From: Protula sp. h YS-2021
Taxonomy: Eukaryota; Annelida; Polychaeta; Sabellida; Serpulidae
NCBI GenBank assembly: GCA_949752745.1
Contig: OX457025.1
Location: 48,907,601-48,971,600, forward strand
DNA: 64,000 nucleotides
Reading direction: 5' to 3'
In this document: positions 47,591 through 58,225 of the stretch, in pieces
How the letters are laid out: every line of letters starts with the position of its first letter
Numbering within the stretch: position 1 is the stretch's first letter
Position numbers and translations under genes: made by a program
Notes under the pieces: generated by a model
Database searches by the model: none
Told to the model about the DNA's origin: nothing
Seen by the model: the letters and a program-made list of their open reading frames with translations, nothing else

Positions 47591-47990
47591 TTTGAAATAA
47601 AATTTCTTTCTAAATTGAGAGTAACAAACTGCAATAGATATCTGTCAAAAATTACAGTCAATTTTGTCTGGTATGTTACATAAAAAAGAAAAGAAATCAC
47701 CATATTAGTCACTAAGATATGGCGCGTACAACGTTACCACTATAGATTGGGGATATTACACATCTTTACAAGATTTCAAAAATCTGGCAATTTTTCATTT
47801 CTTGAGAAAACAAAATATAATCTTACGTTGCACACCTCCAATATATGTTCTCTCTTGATGCAATAAAAAAGTAAAATCACTGTATTAGTTACTGAGATAT
47901 GGCGCGTACAAACCTACCACTATAGATGGGGACAGACAGACGGACGGACGCGGCCCGTTTCATGGGTCCACCGCTCAGCGCTGCGCGGAG
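47591..47990 (+). repeat. Pearl/HINE-like repeat end, target of Polinton copy 2
   Basis: Two core units share GAGATATGGCGCGTACAA (about 47715 and 47892) and CCACTATAGAT. They are followed by GACAGACAGACGGACGGACG and a GC-rich hairpin region (47950-47996). The Polinton inserted in that hairpin region. Confidence 0.5.
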
Positions 47991-48031
47991 GCCGGTAGTA
48001 GTGGCGTGGGGACCTGTGCTCCCTCTCTGGC

Positions 48032-48409
48032 TCCTATTGTTCTCGAATGACGTCATAAATAGGTCAGCCAATGAGAGAGGGCTCCTAGTTGTACTCCTAT
48101 TGTTCTCGAATGACGTCATAAGAAGGTCAGCCAATAAGAGAGGGCTCCCTCTCTGGCTCCTATTGTTCTCGAATGACGTCATAAGTAGGTCAGCCAATGA
48201 GAGAGGGCTCCTAGTTGGGCTCCTATTGTTCTCGAATGACGTAATAAGTAGGTCAGCCAATGAGAGAGGGCTCCTAGTTGGGCTCCTATTGTTCGCGAAT
48301 GACGTCATAAATAGGTCAGCCAATGAGAGAGGGCTCCTAGTTGTGCTCCTATTGTTCTCGAATGACGTCATAAGTAGGTTAGTCAATCAGAGACAAGCAT
48401 GATGTCATA
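48032..48409 (+). promoter_or_regulatory. Left terminal array, six 63-bp units with CRE and CCAAT
   Basis: TGACGTCA (one unit TGACGTAA) occurs at 48048, 48111, 48174, 48237, 48300 and 48363, exactly 63 bp apart. Each is followed about 20 bp later by GTCAGCCAATGAG (a CCAAT box; GTTAGTCAATCAG in the last unit). Two further GGGTGACGTCAT sites follow near 48436 and 48508 next to TCCAATCA. CREs bind CREB/ATF factors and CCAAT boxes NF-Y, so this looks like an enhancer/promoter array in the terminal repeat. Confidence 0.7.
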
Positions 48410-48624
48410 AATATGTCGTCCAATCATAGAGGAGGGTGACGTCATGCTGAAGGCCATTCCCATTTCTATTCCTAATGTTCTATGTAGGTCATCCAATCAT
48501 AGAGGAGGGTGACGTCATTGTGCTATGTAGGTTGTCCAATCAGAGACACATCCGTTATGCAAACAAAGCGTTAGTGTATGGGAATTGAGAAACGTTAAAG
48601 ACAAGTTATGACACGTTCTACTGA

Positions 48625-48912
48625 CGTGAGCATTTATTTGCATATGAATTGGCTTATTTTGATACTGTGCGCTTGTGTCATGCTCTCGACAAACTGAACA
48701 AGGTTATGGACTGGAACTTCCAAACCACATCGGAGATCAAACAAACGGAGCTCTACAAAACAGTGGTGGACCCAAACTTCGTCTTACAGTGTGCAGGCGT
48801 GGAAGGGGAAGACACTACAAAGGCCATCAACAAGATAAAGGAATACGAGAACATGAAGATGTTTAAAGTGGTGGAAGCCTACAACGGACTATTTCAATAT
48901 TTGGAACTTTAA
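48625..48912 (+). CDS. Unknown short ORF of the Polinton terminal repeat (left copy)
   Basis: Open from 48625 to a TAA at 48910-48912, with no ATG at its start; recognisable sequence begins LAYFDTVRLCHALDK. It may be the last exon of a spliced gene or use a non-ATG start. It is soluble and charged, with a TTKAINKIKEYENMKMFKV helix-like stretch and the C-terminus FQYLEL. AATAAA follows at 49039-49044. The inverted copy at 57747-58034 keeps the frame with only a few residue differences, suggesting coding. I do not recognise a family. Confidence 0.5.
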   Translation, partial: REHLFAYELAYFDTVRLCHALDKLNKVMDWNFQTTSEIKQTELYKTVVDPNFVLQCAGVEGEDTTKAINKIKEYENMKMFKVVEAYNGLFQYLEL

Positions 48913-49149
48913 GATTTTAAGAAACTTGTTTATTGATTTCATTGTTTTGTGTGTCATTGAGATGATGGTGAATTTAATGTATCTATCTTGTGTAGCAGCT
49001 CTGTATCGACTTTAATGTAAATTGTATTTATCATATAGAATAAAGAAGTAAAACATACAATGTAACTTTTTTATTTTTATTATATACAAATGCACATCAT
49101 TTACAAACATACAAAAGAGTCATCATAACATATGTGTTATTTAGCTTTT

Positions 49150-49688
49150 TATGAGTTCATGATGTCGGTTTACGGTTGAATTAACACAGCGTTAAGCACC
49201 CAATGACCTTTCTAGGTCACGTGACTGATGACGTCACAACATTTGAATGATGCAACCGTTACAAAATGGCGGGAAAGATGACGTTACCAAATTTAAATAA
49301 TGCGCAGGGATAAAAATGGCGGTAATACTTGTCTGGGCATGTTCAAGGTTATTTTGTTTTGTTTGTTTTATGAGTAAACCAATCAGCGTTGTGTATGCCC
49401 ACGCTAGAACAACCAATCAAAAAGAAGCATACCCAAGCGTTTTTTCAATATAGCTACCCAAATATTGCACAATCAGCGAAAATTTATGAATCATCTCTGA
49501 GCATGTTTCTGCTAGCCAATAAGAAAAATGTATGACGTAATATTAAACCAATCAGTGTGAGGCATACCCACGCTACATAATCACGTGATTTGGCAGCTTA
49601 AAATTGAGATTTTTGTCTATTTGGCATTATTCTAACAACAAATTTTGTGAAATACACATCTAAATAGCTTTTTGGTGGATATAAATAT
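49150..49688 (+). promoter_or_regulatory. Promoter-like block of the terminal repeat (left copy)
   Basis: Dense motifs: GGTCACGTGACTGATGACGTCA (E-box plus CRE) at about 49216-49237, two AAATGGCGG boxes (YY1-like) near 49264 and 49314, several CCAATCA boxes (49379, 49412, 49548), CTAGCCAATAAG, TATGACGTAAT and ATCACGTGAT near 49581. It sits between the unknown ORF and the zinc/PC4 gene and is kept in all three copies of the arm. A conserved short open frame (MEKSGAKRNSSSMD...) starts at 49689. Confidence 0.5.
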
Positions 49689-49850
49689 GGAGAAAAGCGG
49701 AGCTAAACGTAACAGTTCTTCCATGGATATAAATGACAGCAAAAAGGCAAGTAAATTTTGAGCAAGTAAATGTTTTATTTCGTATTTTGTCATATGTAAT
49801 GTACAATAATTTTGCAAATTTTATTTGATCTAAATAATTAACTTGTTAGC

Positions 49851-50816
49851 ATGACCACGAATTCTATATGCATTGCAGAAATGCTGAAGTATGACGCAAG
49901 CACTGATGAAAATAGCAAAAGTGAAGATATATGCCCACGTGACTCTTTACTCAAGATTCTAAACGAAGAAGAAAATAGAGAGAAAGGAAAATGTATGTAC
50001 TGTTTTCAAGAAAAAGTACTTATTCCTACAAAATCATGTTGTGTGTCTTGTGGAAATAATGGTAGAGACTATAAGTTTTGTGGAAAACGCACATGCAACT
50101 GGTGTGGTCATTTTAAAACACTTGTTCCGCTTAAACCATTTTGTGAAGATTGTGGTACACAGGGCAAAGAGTGTGCATACTGCCACCGCCCCATGCCTGA
50201 AAAATTTTATGCTTTATCAAACGTTTGTGTAATGCTTGTGCACGAAAATATGCAAAATTGAATGAGAAAAGAAGGGAAGAAAGAGAACTAAAAAGACAGG
50301 ATAAAACATGGGTAAATCCATTCAAATTTTCTCGCAAAACATTGTGCATAAAGATTAAAAATTTTGTAACCATTGTTTTTAGATGAGTCACGTGACGAAT
50401 ATGATGGACCCATGAAGTCAGTATCACTTGGAATTAGTGACTTACGGTTAGTGGTATTACCAAACTATGACTTTGTAATTACCAATGGATCATCTCGCAA
50501 TATTTGTCTTCCTATACATGTGTATCGGGCACTAGTACAACATTTGGGGGAGATTAGTGAACAATTACAGGATGTTATGAATAAGAAAAATGTCTATTAT
50601 AAATTGCACTTAAGTGAACAGTTTTCAGTAAATGTCAAATCTCCTTACTGGCTCGTAAATATTGGTAAATGGCAATTTGATGAAAATGATAAATGGAAGC
50701 TTCTTGGAGGAATACAGTTGAAACACGGGCAGTGAGCTGCATTAAAGAAAGCTGTTAAGCAAATATATTTACCTGAATTGTATGGTGTTCCATCATTTTA
50801 CCAAAATGTCTGGTGA
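49851..50816 (+). CDS. Zinc-knuckle plus PC4-like protein of the Polinton arm (left copy)
   Basis: The ATG at 49851 opens a Cys-rich domain with C-x2-C pairs (KCMYC, CCVSC, TCNWC, FCEDC, ECAYC). A frame change near 50210 leads to RLCNACARKYAKL. A likely 75-bp intron runs 50313-50387 (donor TGG|GTAAAT, acceptor AG before TCACGTGAC, phase 0). The second part reads LRLVVLPNYDFVITNG, CLPIHVYRALVQHL, KLHLSEQFSVNVKSP then NIGKWQFDENDKW...GGIQLKHGQ, a PC4/p15-like domain. A TGA at 50733-50735 occupies a usual Trp position; the frame then continues AALKKAVKQ to 50816. AATAAA is at 50831. Probably a DNA-binding transcription or replication factor; inference. Confidence 0.55.
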
Positions 50817-51090
50817 CTTTGATATGAAAAAATAAAGTTTCTTTTTGGTTCTCATGGGTGTAGTCATTTAGAAGAAAATTATTTCACTCATATACTCAGT
50901 TAGAAAATAAAGAAAGCTGTAATGTAGCGTGGTGATGAATTTACAGTTCAGTCAGATCATTTCTTTTGTCTTTATTTAGATAAGTGTTGAAAGGCTAATG
51001 CACTTGTGTATATCTTTTATGTAATACATAATAAATATATGAAAACCTAATCTTTTATGTCATTATTTCTCAAGACTTTCACGAATAAAC

Positions 51091-52234
51091 ATGTACTGAT
51101 TGGGAAGAATATTTAAAAACTATTTACTTTGATCCTTCTCACGAGGGTGCTTTCAGTTTACCTAAAAAACTTCATAACATACTGAAGAAAGACGGACGAT
51201 TTCAAGTTGGATATCATAAGATAAAGAACTGGTTACAAAAACAAGATGCATATAGTCTTCAACAACCCACAAGATATAAATTTAGGCGAGACAGAGTCGT
51301 TACTCAGGGAATGGATGATCTGTGGGATATGGATTTAGCTGATGTAAGCAATATATCCAAGTATAATAATGGGATAAAATATCTTCTTTTTATTATTGAT
51401 GTATTTTCAAAACACTTGTGGGTGGTACCTCTGAGAGATCGAACACATGCGTCTGTTATACAAGCACTAACGCATATATTAAATGAAACAACACGGAGAC
51501 CTAAACGAATAAGATCAGACAATGGATCTGAATTTAAAAATAGATGGGTTAAGTCATATTTACAAAAACAAAAGATCAATCACTACACCACAAAGAATGA
51601 AACCAAAGCAAATTTTGCGGAACGTGTCATTCGACATTTAAAACAATGATGTACAGATATTTTTCACAAAAAGAAACTCATACATACAATAACATACTTC
51701 AGGATTTGTTATCTAATTACAATTCTAGCCCGCATTCGACTTTGAAAGGTTTGGCTCCGAAAGACATATCCAAACAAAATGAATCACAGATATGTAAAAG
51801 TATCTATATAGATACAGAAAAAGAAAAGCCAAAGAGAGACAGAAACCTTGTCTTGCAATACAAACCACCACCCTTTAAGTTTAAAGCTGGAGATATGGTT
51901 CGCATATCTCACTTGAAGTATCCATTTCAACGCGACTATCAACAAAAATTGACTGAAGAAGTATTCAAAATTAAGTAAAGATTTAGACGTAGGGGTATCC
52001 CCAAGTATCAACTACAAGATTATGAGGATGATCCAGTAGATGGAAACTTTTACCAAGGTGAACTCCAGAAAGTCATAAAAAGTCCGGATGATCTTTTCAA
52101 AGTTGAAAAGGTTTTGAGAAGGAGAAAACGTAATGGTGAAAGTGAGCTTTTTTGTGAAATGGAGAGGGTGGCCGAAGAAGTTCAACAGCTGGATAAAAGA
52201 GTCAGATATTCAAGATATTAAAAAGAACCTATAG
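51091..52234 (+). pseudogene. Polinton integrase (DDE core plus chromodomain)
   Basis: ATG at 51091; a one-base insertion right after it puts the frame off (the right-arm copy lacks it). Then DWEEYLKTIYFDPSHEG, KNWLQKQDAYSL, DDLWDMDLADVS (catalytic Asp), FIIDVFSKHLWVVPL, RSDNGSEF (second Asp) and KANFAERVIRHLK (Glu). Next, after a frameshift near 51647, come RYFSQKE, LLSNYNSSPHSTLKGLAP and the KFKAGDMVRI segment. A stop lies at 51976, FYQGELQKV continues, and a shift near 52135 leads into a chromodomain-like FFVKWRGWPKKFNSW. Stop at 52232-52234. The retroviral-type integrase would insert the element with 6-bp duplications. Catalytic residues are kept, but the gene is broken four ways. Confidence 0.85.
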
Positions 52235-52277
52235 TCAAACTATTATTCATTTAAGCACAGATCATTAAAGGTAAAAG

Positions 52278-53488
52278 ATGTCAACTTGTCAAATTTGCGG
52301 AAATTCATATACAAGACATCACGTCTTAAAAAGACATGTAACAGCAAAACATCGAATGCCGCCGCCGCAAACAACGCCACCGCCGCCCCAAAGTCAAGAT
52401 TTTCATTTCAAGCATCCATTTATTATGTCTATTGCTGGTCCAACGATGTCGGGAAAATCTACATGGATTAAAAATATGCTTCAAAATGCCGAAGATATGA
52501 TCGCTCCGCCGCCAGCTAAAATCTTTTGGTTTTATAAAAGATGGCAGCCTATGTACAGCGAGTTGCAAGAAACTATTCCCATTATTGAATTTGTGCAAGG
52601 AATACCGTTAGATTTAAGCAACGACGACTTCTTTGATATGCATTACCCCACGGTTTTTGTTTTTGATGATCTTATGAAAAATGTAACAAAGAATAAAGAT
52701 GTTTCAGGGCTGTACACAGAAGGATGCCATCACAGAAATTTATCCGTTATCACGATTTTTCAAAATCTTTACCACCACGGTCGTAAAAATAGAACATAAG
52801 GCTTACAAAACCAATATCTTGTGTTGTTTAAAACACCTCGTGATCAAAGCCAGATATCTGTACTCGCCAGACAAATGTATCCTGGTTATTCTAATATTTT
52901 ATACAAAAGTTCAAGAATGCTACCGAAAAACCATATGGATATCTGATTGTTGATTTAAAACCGGATACAACGGATAAATATCGCCTAAAAACAAATGTAA
53001 TACCAGAAAACAAATCACGTGTTATTAAAAAAGATCCTTTACCTTCAAAGCCTAAACTTTCCAATCCGCATTGTTTAGACTGTGGTCAGGTATACGCTTC
53101 CGCATTCGACTTGCAGGGATGCAGGGACAAAATTACAAGCTGTGAGCCAGACGAGAGCAATATTACTTTTTCTAACTGGATTAAAGAAACAAAGCGTGAA
53201 AATGATAAACAGTGGCAATCACTAATTGAGCAATATAAAGAAAAAGGTCTTACTCAGCATCAAGCAGAAAATAAAGCAGAACAGAAGTTAGATGATCGCA
53301 AAGTGTTTTTTCAAAAGTATAAGCATCTCCTGAGTCATTTGATTCATTTGGAGGAAAGCTGCTTACACCATAAAATTGTCGATTGTATTAAAAAAGATAT
53401 AGCAAATGATATGTCAGTCACAAAATCTATAAATAGAGCACTTCAAAACCGCAGAAAAGAATTTGAAAAGGTATTTGCGGATAAATAA
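52278..53488 (+). pseudogene. Polinton packaging ATPase (FtsK/HerA type) with zinc finger and helical tail
   Basis: ATG at 52278; C2H2 finger CQICGNSYTRHHVLKRHVTAKH, a Pro-rich linker, Walker A GPTMSGKSTW, KIFWFYKRW, Walker B VFVFDDLM, and an HHRNLSVITIFQNLYHHG sensor-like segment. A stop lies at 52797-52799; in the same frame YLVLFKTPRDQ and LARQMYPG follow. A one-base deletion near 52909 shifts to KPYGYLIVDLKPDTTD. The same frame runs on through CLDCGQVYASAFDLQ (half of a second zinc finger) and a helical, Lys/Glu-rich tail to TAA at 53486-53488. The ATPase would pump DNA into the capsid. It is broken by one stop and one frameshift. Confidence 0.85.
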
Positions 53489-53518
53489 TTATTTCCACTA
53501 CAAGACATATCAGTCATA

Positions 53519-53742
53519 ATGGAGACAGCGACAAAGAAGCACTACTTGTTTTTATCTTCAACCGATTCTTTAAATTTTTACCCAAATAATAAGGGAACGG
53601 TGTTTACTGTTGAACTTACAGATACGTTGGTTTTAAAAGGCTCATGAAATATTGCATTACTTGAAATATTTCTACCAAAAAGATTATTCTACCAGAAATA
53701 TTTCACACAAATCACAAAATACAACAATGTCATTTTCTAATC
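53519..53742 (+). pseudogene. Polinton minor capsid protein, N-terminal fragment
   Basis: ATG at 53519: METATKKHYLFLSSTDSLNF then GTVFTVELTDTL, a stop (TGA near 53645) where relatives usually have Trp, then NIALLEIFLPKRLFYQK. This is the N-terminal pattern of the penton-like protein. Coding ends at the inverted-arm junction around 53742-53756. The C-terminal counterpart in another element is at 578-1134. Confidence 0.7.
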
Positions 53743-53755
53743 TTTTTGGTAGGAA

Positions 53756-53917
53756 ATATGCATCTTGTTTTTGTAACCAGTTCTTTATCTTATGATATCC
53801 AACTTGAAATCGTCCGTCTTTCTTCAGTATGTTATGAAGTTTTTTAGGTCCACTGAAAGCACCCTCGTGAGAAGGATCAAAGTAAATAGTTTTTAAATAT
53901 TCTTCCCAATCAGTCAT
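53756..53917 (-). pseudogene. Integrase N-terminus, inverted copy
   Basis: Minus-strand ATG at 53917 (MTDWEEYLKTIYFDPSHEG to QKQDAY) copies 51091-51253 without the extra base after the start. The frame then runs into minor-capsid sequence read backwards. It is only the first 54 or so codons, so not functional. Confidence 0.8.
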
Positions 53918-54191
53918 GTTTATTCGTGAAAGTCTTGAGAAATAATGACATAAAAGATTAGGTTTTCATATATTTATTATGTATTACATAAAAGATATAC
54001 ACAAGTGTGTTAGCCTTTCAACACTTATCTAAACAAAGACAAAAGAAATGATCTGACTGAACTGTAAATTCATCACCACGCTACATTACAGCTTTCTTTA
54101 TTTTCTAACTGAGTATATGAGTGAAATAATTTTCTTCTAAATGACTACATCCATGAGAACCAAAAAGAAATTTTATTTTTTCATATCAAAG

Positions 54192-55152
54192 TCACCAGAC
54201 ATTTTGGTAAAATGATGGAACACCATTCAGGTAAATATATTTGCTTAACAGCTTCCTTTAATGCAGCTCACTGCCCGTGTTTCAACTGTATTCCTCCAAG
54301 AAGCTTCCATTTATCATTTTCATCAAATTGCCATTTACCAATATTTACGAGCCAGTAAGGAGATTTGACATTTACTGAAAACTGTTCACTTAAGTGCAAT
54401 TTATAATAGACATTTTTCTTATTCATAACATCCTGTAATTGTATACTAATCTCCCCCAAATGTTGTACTAGTGCCCGATACACATGTATAGGAAGACAAA
54501 TATTGCGAGATGATCCATTGGTAATTACAAAGTCATAGTTTGGTAATACCACTAACCATAAGTCACTAATTCCAAGTGATACTGACTTCATGGGTCCATC
54601 ATATTCATCACGTGACTTATCTAAAAACACTGGTTACAAAATTTTTAATCTTTATGCACAATGTTTTGCGAGAAAATTTGAATGGATTTACCCATGTTTT
54701 ATCCTGTCTTTTTAGTTCTCTTTCTTTCCTTCTTTTCTCATTCAATTTTGCATGTTTTCGTGCACAAGCATTACACAAACGTTTGATAAAGCATAAAATT
54801 TTTCAGGCATGGGGCGGTGGCAGTATGCACACTCTTTGCCCTGTGTACCACAATCTTCACAAAATGGCTTAAGCGGAACAAGTGTTTTAAAATGACCACA
54901 CCAGTTACATGTGCGTTTTCCACAAAACTTATAGTATCTACCATTATATCCATAAGACACACAACATAATTTTGTAGGAATAAGTACTTTTTCTTGAAAA
55001 CAGTACATACATTTTCCTTTCTCTCTATTTTCTTCTTCGTTTAGAATCTTGAGTAAAGAGTCACGTGGGCATATATCTTCACTTTTGCTATTTTCATCAG
55101 TGCTTTCGTCATACATCAGCATTTCTGCAATGCATATAGAATTCGTGATCAT
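54192..55152 (-). CDS. Zinc-knuckle plus PC4-like protein (right arm, inner copy)
   Basis: Inverted copy of 49851-50816 with the same Cys pairs, the same frame change in the zinc region, the same possible intron (GTAAAT...AG) and the same TGA in the PC4 part (at 54268-54270). Substitutions relative to the left copy are few: one Cys of the CCVSC...CGNN region becomes Tyr (SYGYNGRYY) and EISEQL becomes EISIQL. Keeping both domains open over most of their length after duplication hints at some constraint, or simply a recent duplication. Confidence 0.5.
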
Positions 55153-55304
55153 GCTAACAAGTTAATTATTTAGATCAAATAAAATTTGCAAAATTATTGT
55201 ACATTACAGATGACAAAATACGAAATAAAACATTCACTTGCTCAAAATAATAGAAAACTTGCTTGCCTTTTTGCTGTCATTTATATCCATGGAAGAACTG
55301 TTAC

Positions 55305-55818
55305 GTTTAGCTCCGCTTTTCTCCATTTTTTATATCCACCAAAAGGCTATTTAGATGTGTATTTCACAAAATTTGTCGTTAGAATAATACCAAATAGACA
55401 AAAATTTCAATTTTAAGCTGCCAAATCACGTGATTATTTAGCGTGGGTATGTCTCACACTGATTGGTTTAATATTACGTCATACATTTTTCTTATTGGCT
55501 CGCAGAAACATGCTCAGATATGATTCATAAATTTCCGCTGATTATTCAATATTTGTGTTGCGTTTAGCTCCGCTTTTCTCCATTTTTTATATCCACCAAA
55601 AGGCTATTTAGATGTGTATTTCACAAAATTTGTTGTTAGAATAATGCCAAATGGACAAAAATCTCAATTTTAAGCTGCCAAATCACGTGATTATTTAGCG
55701 TGGGTATGCCTCACACTGATTGGTTTAATATTACGTCATACATTTTTCTTATTGGCTAGCAGAAACATGTTCAGAAACGATTAATAAATTTCCGCTGATT
55801 ATGCAATATTTGTGTAGC
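55305..55818 (-). repeat. 257-bp tandem duplication inside the right arm
   Basis: GTTTAGCTCCGCTTTTCTCC begins at 55305 and again at 55562, followed by near-identical sequence including GATTGGTTTAATATTACGTC. It duplicates half of the promoter-like block. The left arm and outer right copy have it once. Confidence 0.8.
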
Positions 55819-56351
55819 CATATTGAAAAAACGCTTGGGTATGCTTCTTTTTGATTGGTTGTTCTAGCGTGGGCATACACAACGCTGATGGGTTTACTCA
55901 TAAAACAAACAAAACAAAATAACCTTGAACATGTTTTTCCGCCATTTTTATTCCCGCGCATTATTTAAATTTGGTGACGTCATCTTTCCCGCCATTTTGT
56001 AACGGTTGCATCATTCAAATGTTGTGACGTCATCAGTCACGTGACCTAGAAAGGTCATTGGGTGCTTAACGCTGTGTTAATTCAACCGTAAACCGACATC
56101 ATGAACTCATAAAAAGCTAAATAACACATATATTATGATGACTCTTTTGTATGTTTGTAAATAATTTGCATTTGTATATAATAAAAATAAAAAAAGTTAC
56201 ATTGTATGATTTACTTCTTTATTCTATATGATAAATACAATTTACATTAAAGTCAATACAAAGTTGCTACACAAGATAGATACATTAGATTCACAACCAT
56301 CTCAATGACACACGCAAAACATTAAAATCAATAAACAAGTTTCTTAAAATC
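55819..56351 (-). promoter_or_regulatory. Promoter-like block (right arm, inner copy, remainder)
   Basis: It carries the same motifs as 49150-49688 in reverse: CCAAT boxes, AAAATGGCGG-type boxes, GTGACGTCATC and GTCACGTGACC. One GACGTCATCTTTCCC variant has a full CRE-like core where the left arm has GATGACGTTACC. Confidence 0.45.
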
Positions 56352-56808
56352 TTAAAGTTCCAAATATTGAAATAGTCTTTCTTCCCTTCTTTTCTCATTC
56401 AATTTTGCATATTTTCGTGCACAAGCATTACACAAACGTTTGATAAAGCATAAATTTTTCAGGCATGGGGCGGTGGCAGTATGCACACTCTTTGCCCTGT
56501 GTACCACAATCTTCACAAAATGGTTTAAGCGGAACAAGTGTTTTAAAATGACCACACCAGTTGCATGTGCGTTTTCCACAAAATTTATAGTCTCTACCAT
56601 TATTTCCACAAGACACACAACATGATTTTGTAGGAATAAGTACTTTTTCTTGAAAACAGTACATACATTTTCCTTTCTCTCTATTTTCTTCTTCGTTTAG
56701 AATCTTGAGTAAAGAGTCACGTGGGCATATATCTTCACTTTTGCTATTTTCATCAGTGCTTGCGTCATACTTCAGCATTTCTGCAATGCATATAGAATTC
56801 GTGGTCAT
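56352..56808 (-). pseudogene. Zinc-knuckle gene copy fused to the unknown-ORF tail (right arm, junction)
   Basis: The Cys-rich part is copied from 49851-50279. At about 56377 the sequence switches within ...GGGAAGAAAGA|CTATTTCAA to the end of the short unknown ORF, so the product ends ...EKRREERLFQYLEL. One T is missing from a homopolymer near 56453, so one frame ends at MPEKFMLYQTFV while the other carries the fusion. The PC4 part is absent. This marks the boundary between the two arm segments of the right side. Confidence 0.75.
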
Positions 56809-57009
56809 GCTAACAAGTTAATTATTTAGATCAAATAAAATTTGCAAAATTATTGTACATTACATATGACAAAATACGAAATAAAACATTTACTTGCTCA
56901 AAATTTACTTGCCTTTTTGCTGTCATTTATATCCATGGAAGAACTGTTACGTTTAGCTCCGCTTTTCTCCATATTTATATCCACCAAAAAGCTATTTAGA
57001 TGTGTATTT

Positions 57010-57590
57010 CACAAAATTTGTTGTTAGAATAATGCCAAATAGACAAAAATCTCAATTTTAAGCTGCCAAATCACGTGATTATGTAGCGTGGGTATGCCTC
57101 ACACTGATTGGTTTAATATTACGTCATACATTTTTCTTATTGGCTAGCAGAAACATGCTCAGAGATGATTCATAAATTTTCGCTGATTGTGCAATATTTG
57201 GGTAGCTATATTGAAAAAACGCTTGGGTATGCTTCTTTTTGATTGGTTGTTCTAGCGTGGGCATACACAACGCTGATTGGTTTACTCATAAAACAAACAA
57301 AACAAAATAACCTTGAACATGCCCAGACAAGTATTACCGCCATTTTTATCCCTGCGCATTATTTAAATTTGGTAACGTCATCTTTCCCGCCATTTTGTAA
57401 CGGTTGCATCATTCAAATGTTGTGACGTCATCAGTCACGTGACCTAGAAAGGTCATTGGGTGCTTAACGCTGTGTTAATTCAACCGTAAACCGACATCAT
57501 GAACTCATAAAAAGCTAAATAACACATATGTTATGATGACTCTTTTGTATGTTTGTAAATGATGTGCATTTGTATATAATAAAAATAAAA
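57010..57590 (-). promoter_or_regulatory. Promoter-like block (right arm, outer copy)
   Basis: Inverted copy of 49060-49640, closest in sequence to the left arm, with the same CRE, E-box, CCAAT and ATGGCGG boxes in the same order. Confidence 0.5.
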
Positions 57591-57746
57591 AAGTTACATT
57601 GTATGTTTTACTTCTTTATTCTATATGATAAATACAATTTACATTAAAGTCGATACAGAGCTGCTACACAAGATAGATACATTAAATTCACCATCATCTC
57701 AATGACACACAAAACAATGAAATCAATAAACAAGTTTCTTAAAATC

Positions 57747-58034
57747 TTAAAGTTCCAAATATTGAAATAGTCCGTTGTAGGCTTCCACCACTTTAAACAT
57801 CTTCATGTTCTCGTATTCCTTTATCTTGTTGATGGCCTTTGTAGTGTCTTCCCCTTCCACGCCTGCACACTGTAAGACGAAGTTTGGGTCCACCACTGTT
57901 TTGTAGAGCTCCGTTTGTTTGATCTCCGATGTGGTTTGGAAGTTCCAGTCCATAACCTTGTTCAGTTGGTCGAGAGCAAGACACAAGCGCACAGTATCAA
58001 AATAAGCCAATTCATATGCAAATAAATGCTCGCG
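57747..58034 (-). CDS. Unknown short ORF of the terminal repeat (right copy)
   Basis: Inverted copy of 48625-48912: LAYFDTVRLCLALDQLNKV to FQYLEL. It differs from the left copy at two residues (His to Leu, Lys to Gln). Again there is no ATG at the start of the open frame. Family unknown. Confidence 0.5.
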   Translation of the reverse strand, partial: REHLFAYELAYFDTVRLCLALDQLNKVMDWNFQTTSEIKQTELYKTVVDPNFVLQCAGVEGEDTTKAINKIKEYENMKMFKVVEAYNGLFQYLEL

Positions 58035-58225
58035 TCAGTAGAACGTGTCATAACTTGTCTTTAACGTTTCTCAATTCCCATACACTAACGCTTTGTTTGC
58101 ATAACGGATGTGTCTCTGATTGGACAACCTACATAGCACAATGACGTCACCCTCCTCTATGATTGGATGACCTACATAGAACATTAGGAATAGAAATGGG
58201 AATGGCCTTCAGCATGACGTCACCC

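Noticed and set aside
47889..48402. Two overlapping open frames of about 160 codons on opposite strands at the Polinton left end
   Set aside because: The 63-bp array is a multiple of three, so any frame without a stop stays open in all units. The peptides are repeats of the array and extend outside the element.
48032..48409. CRISPR-like regular repeats
   Set aside because: Units are 63 bp head to tail with no unique spacers, in a eukaryotic transposon end.
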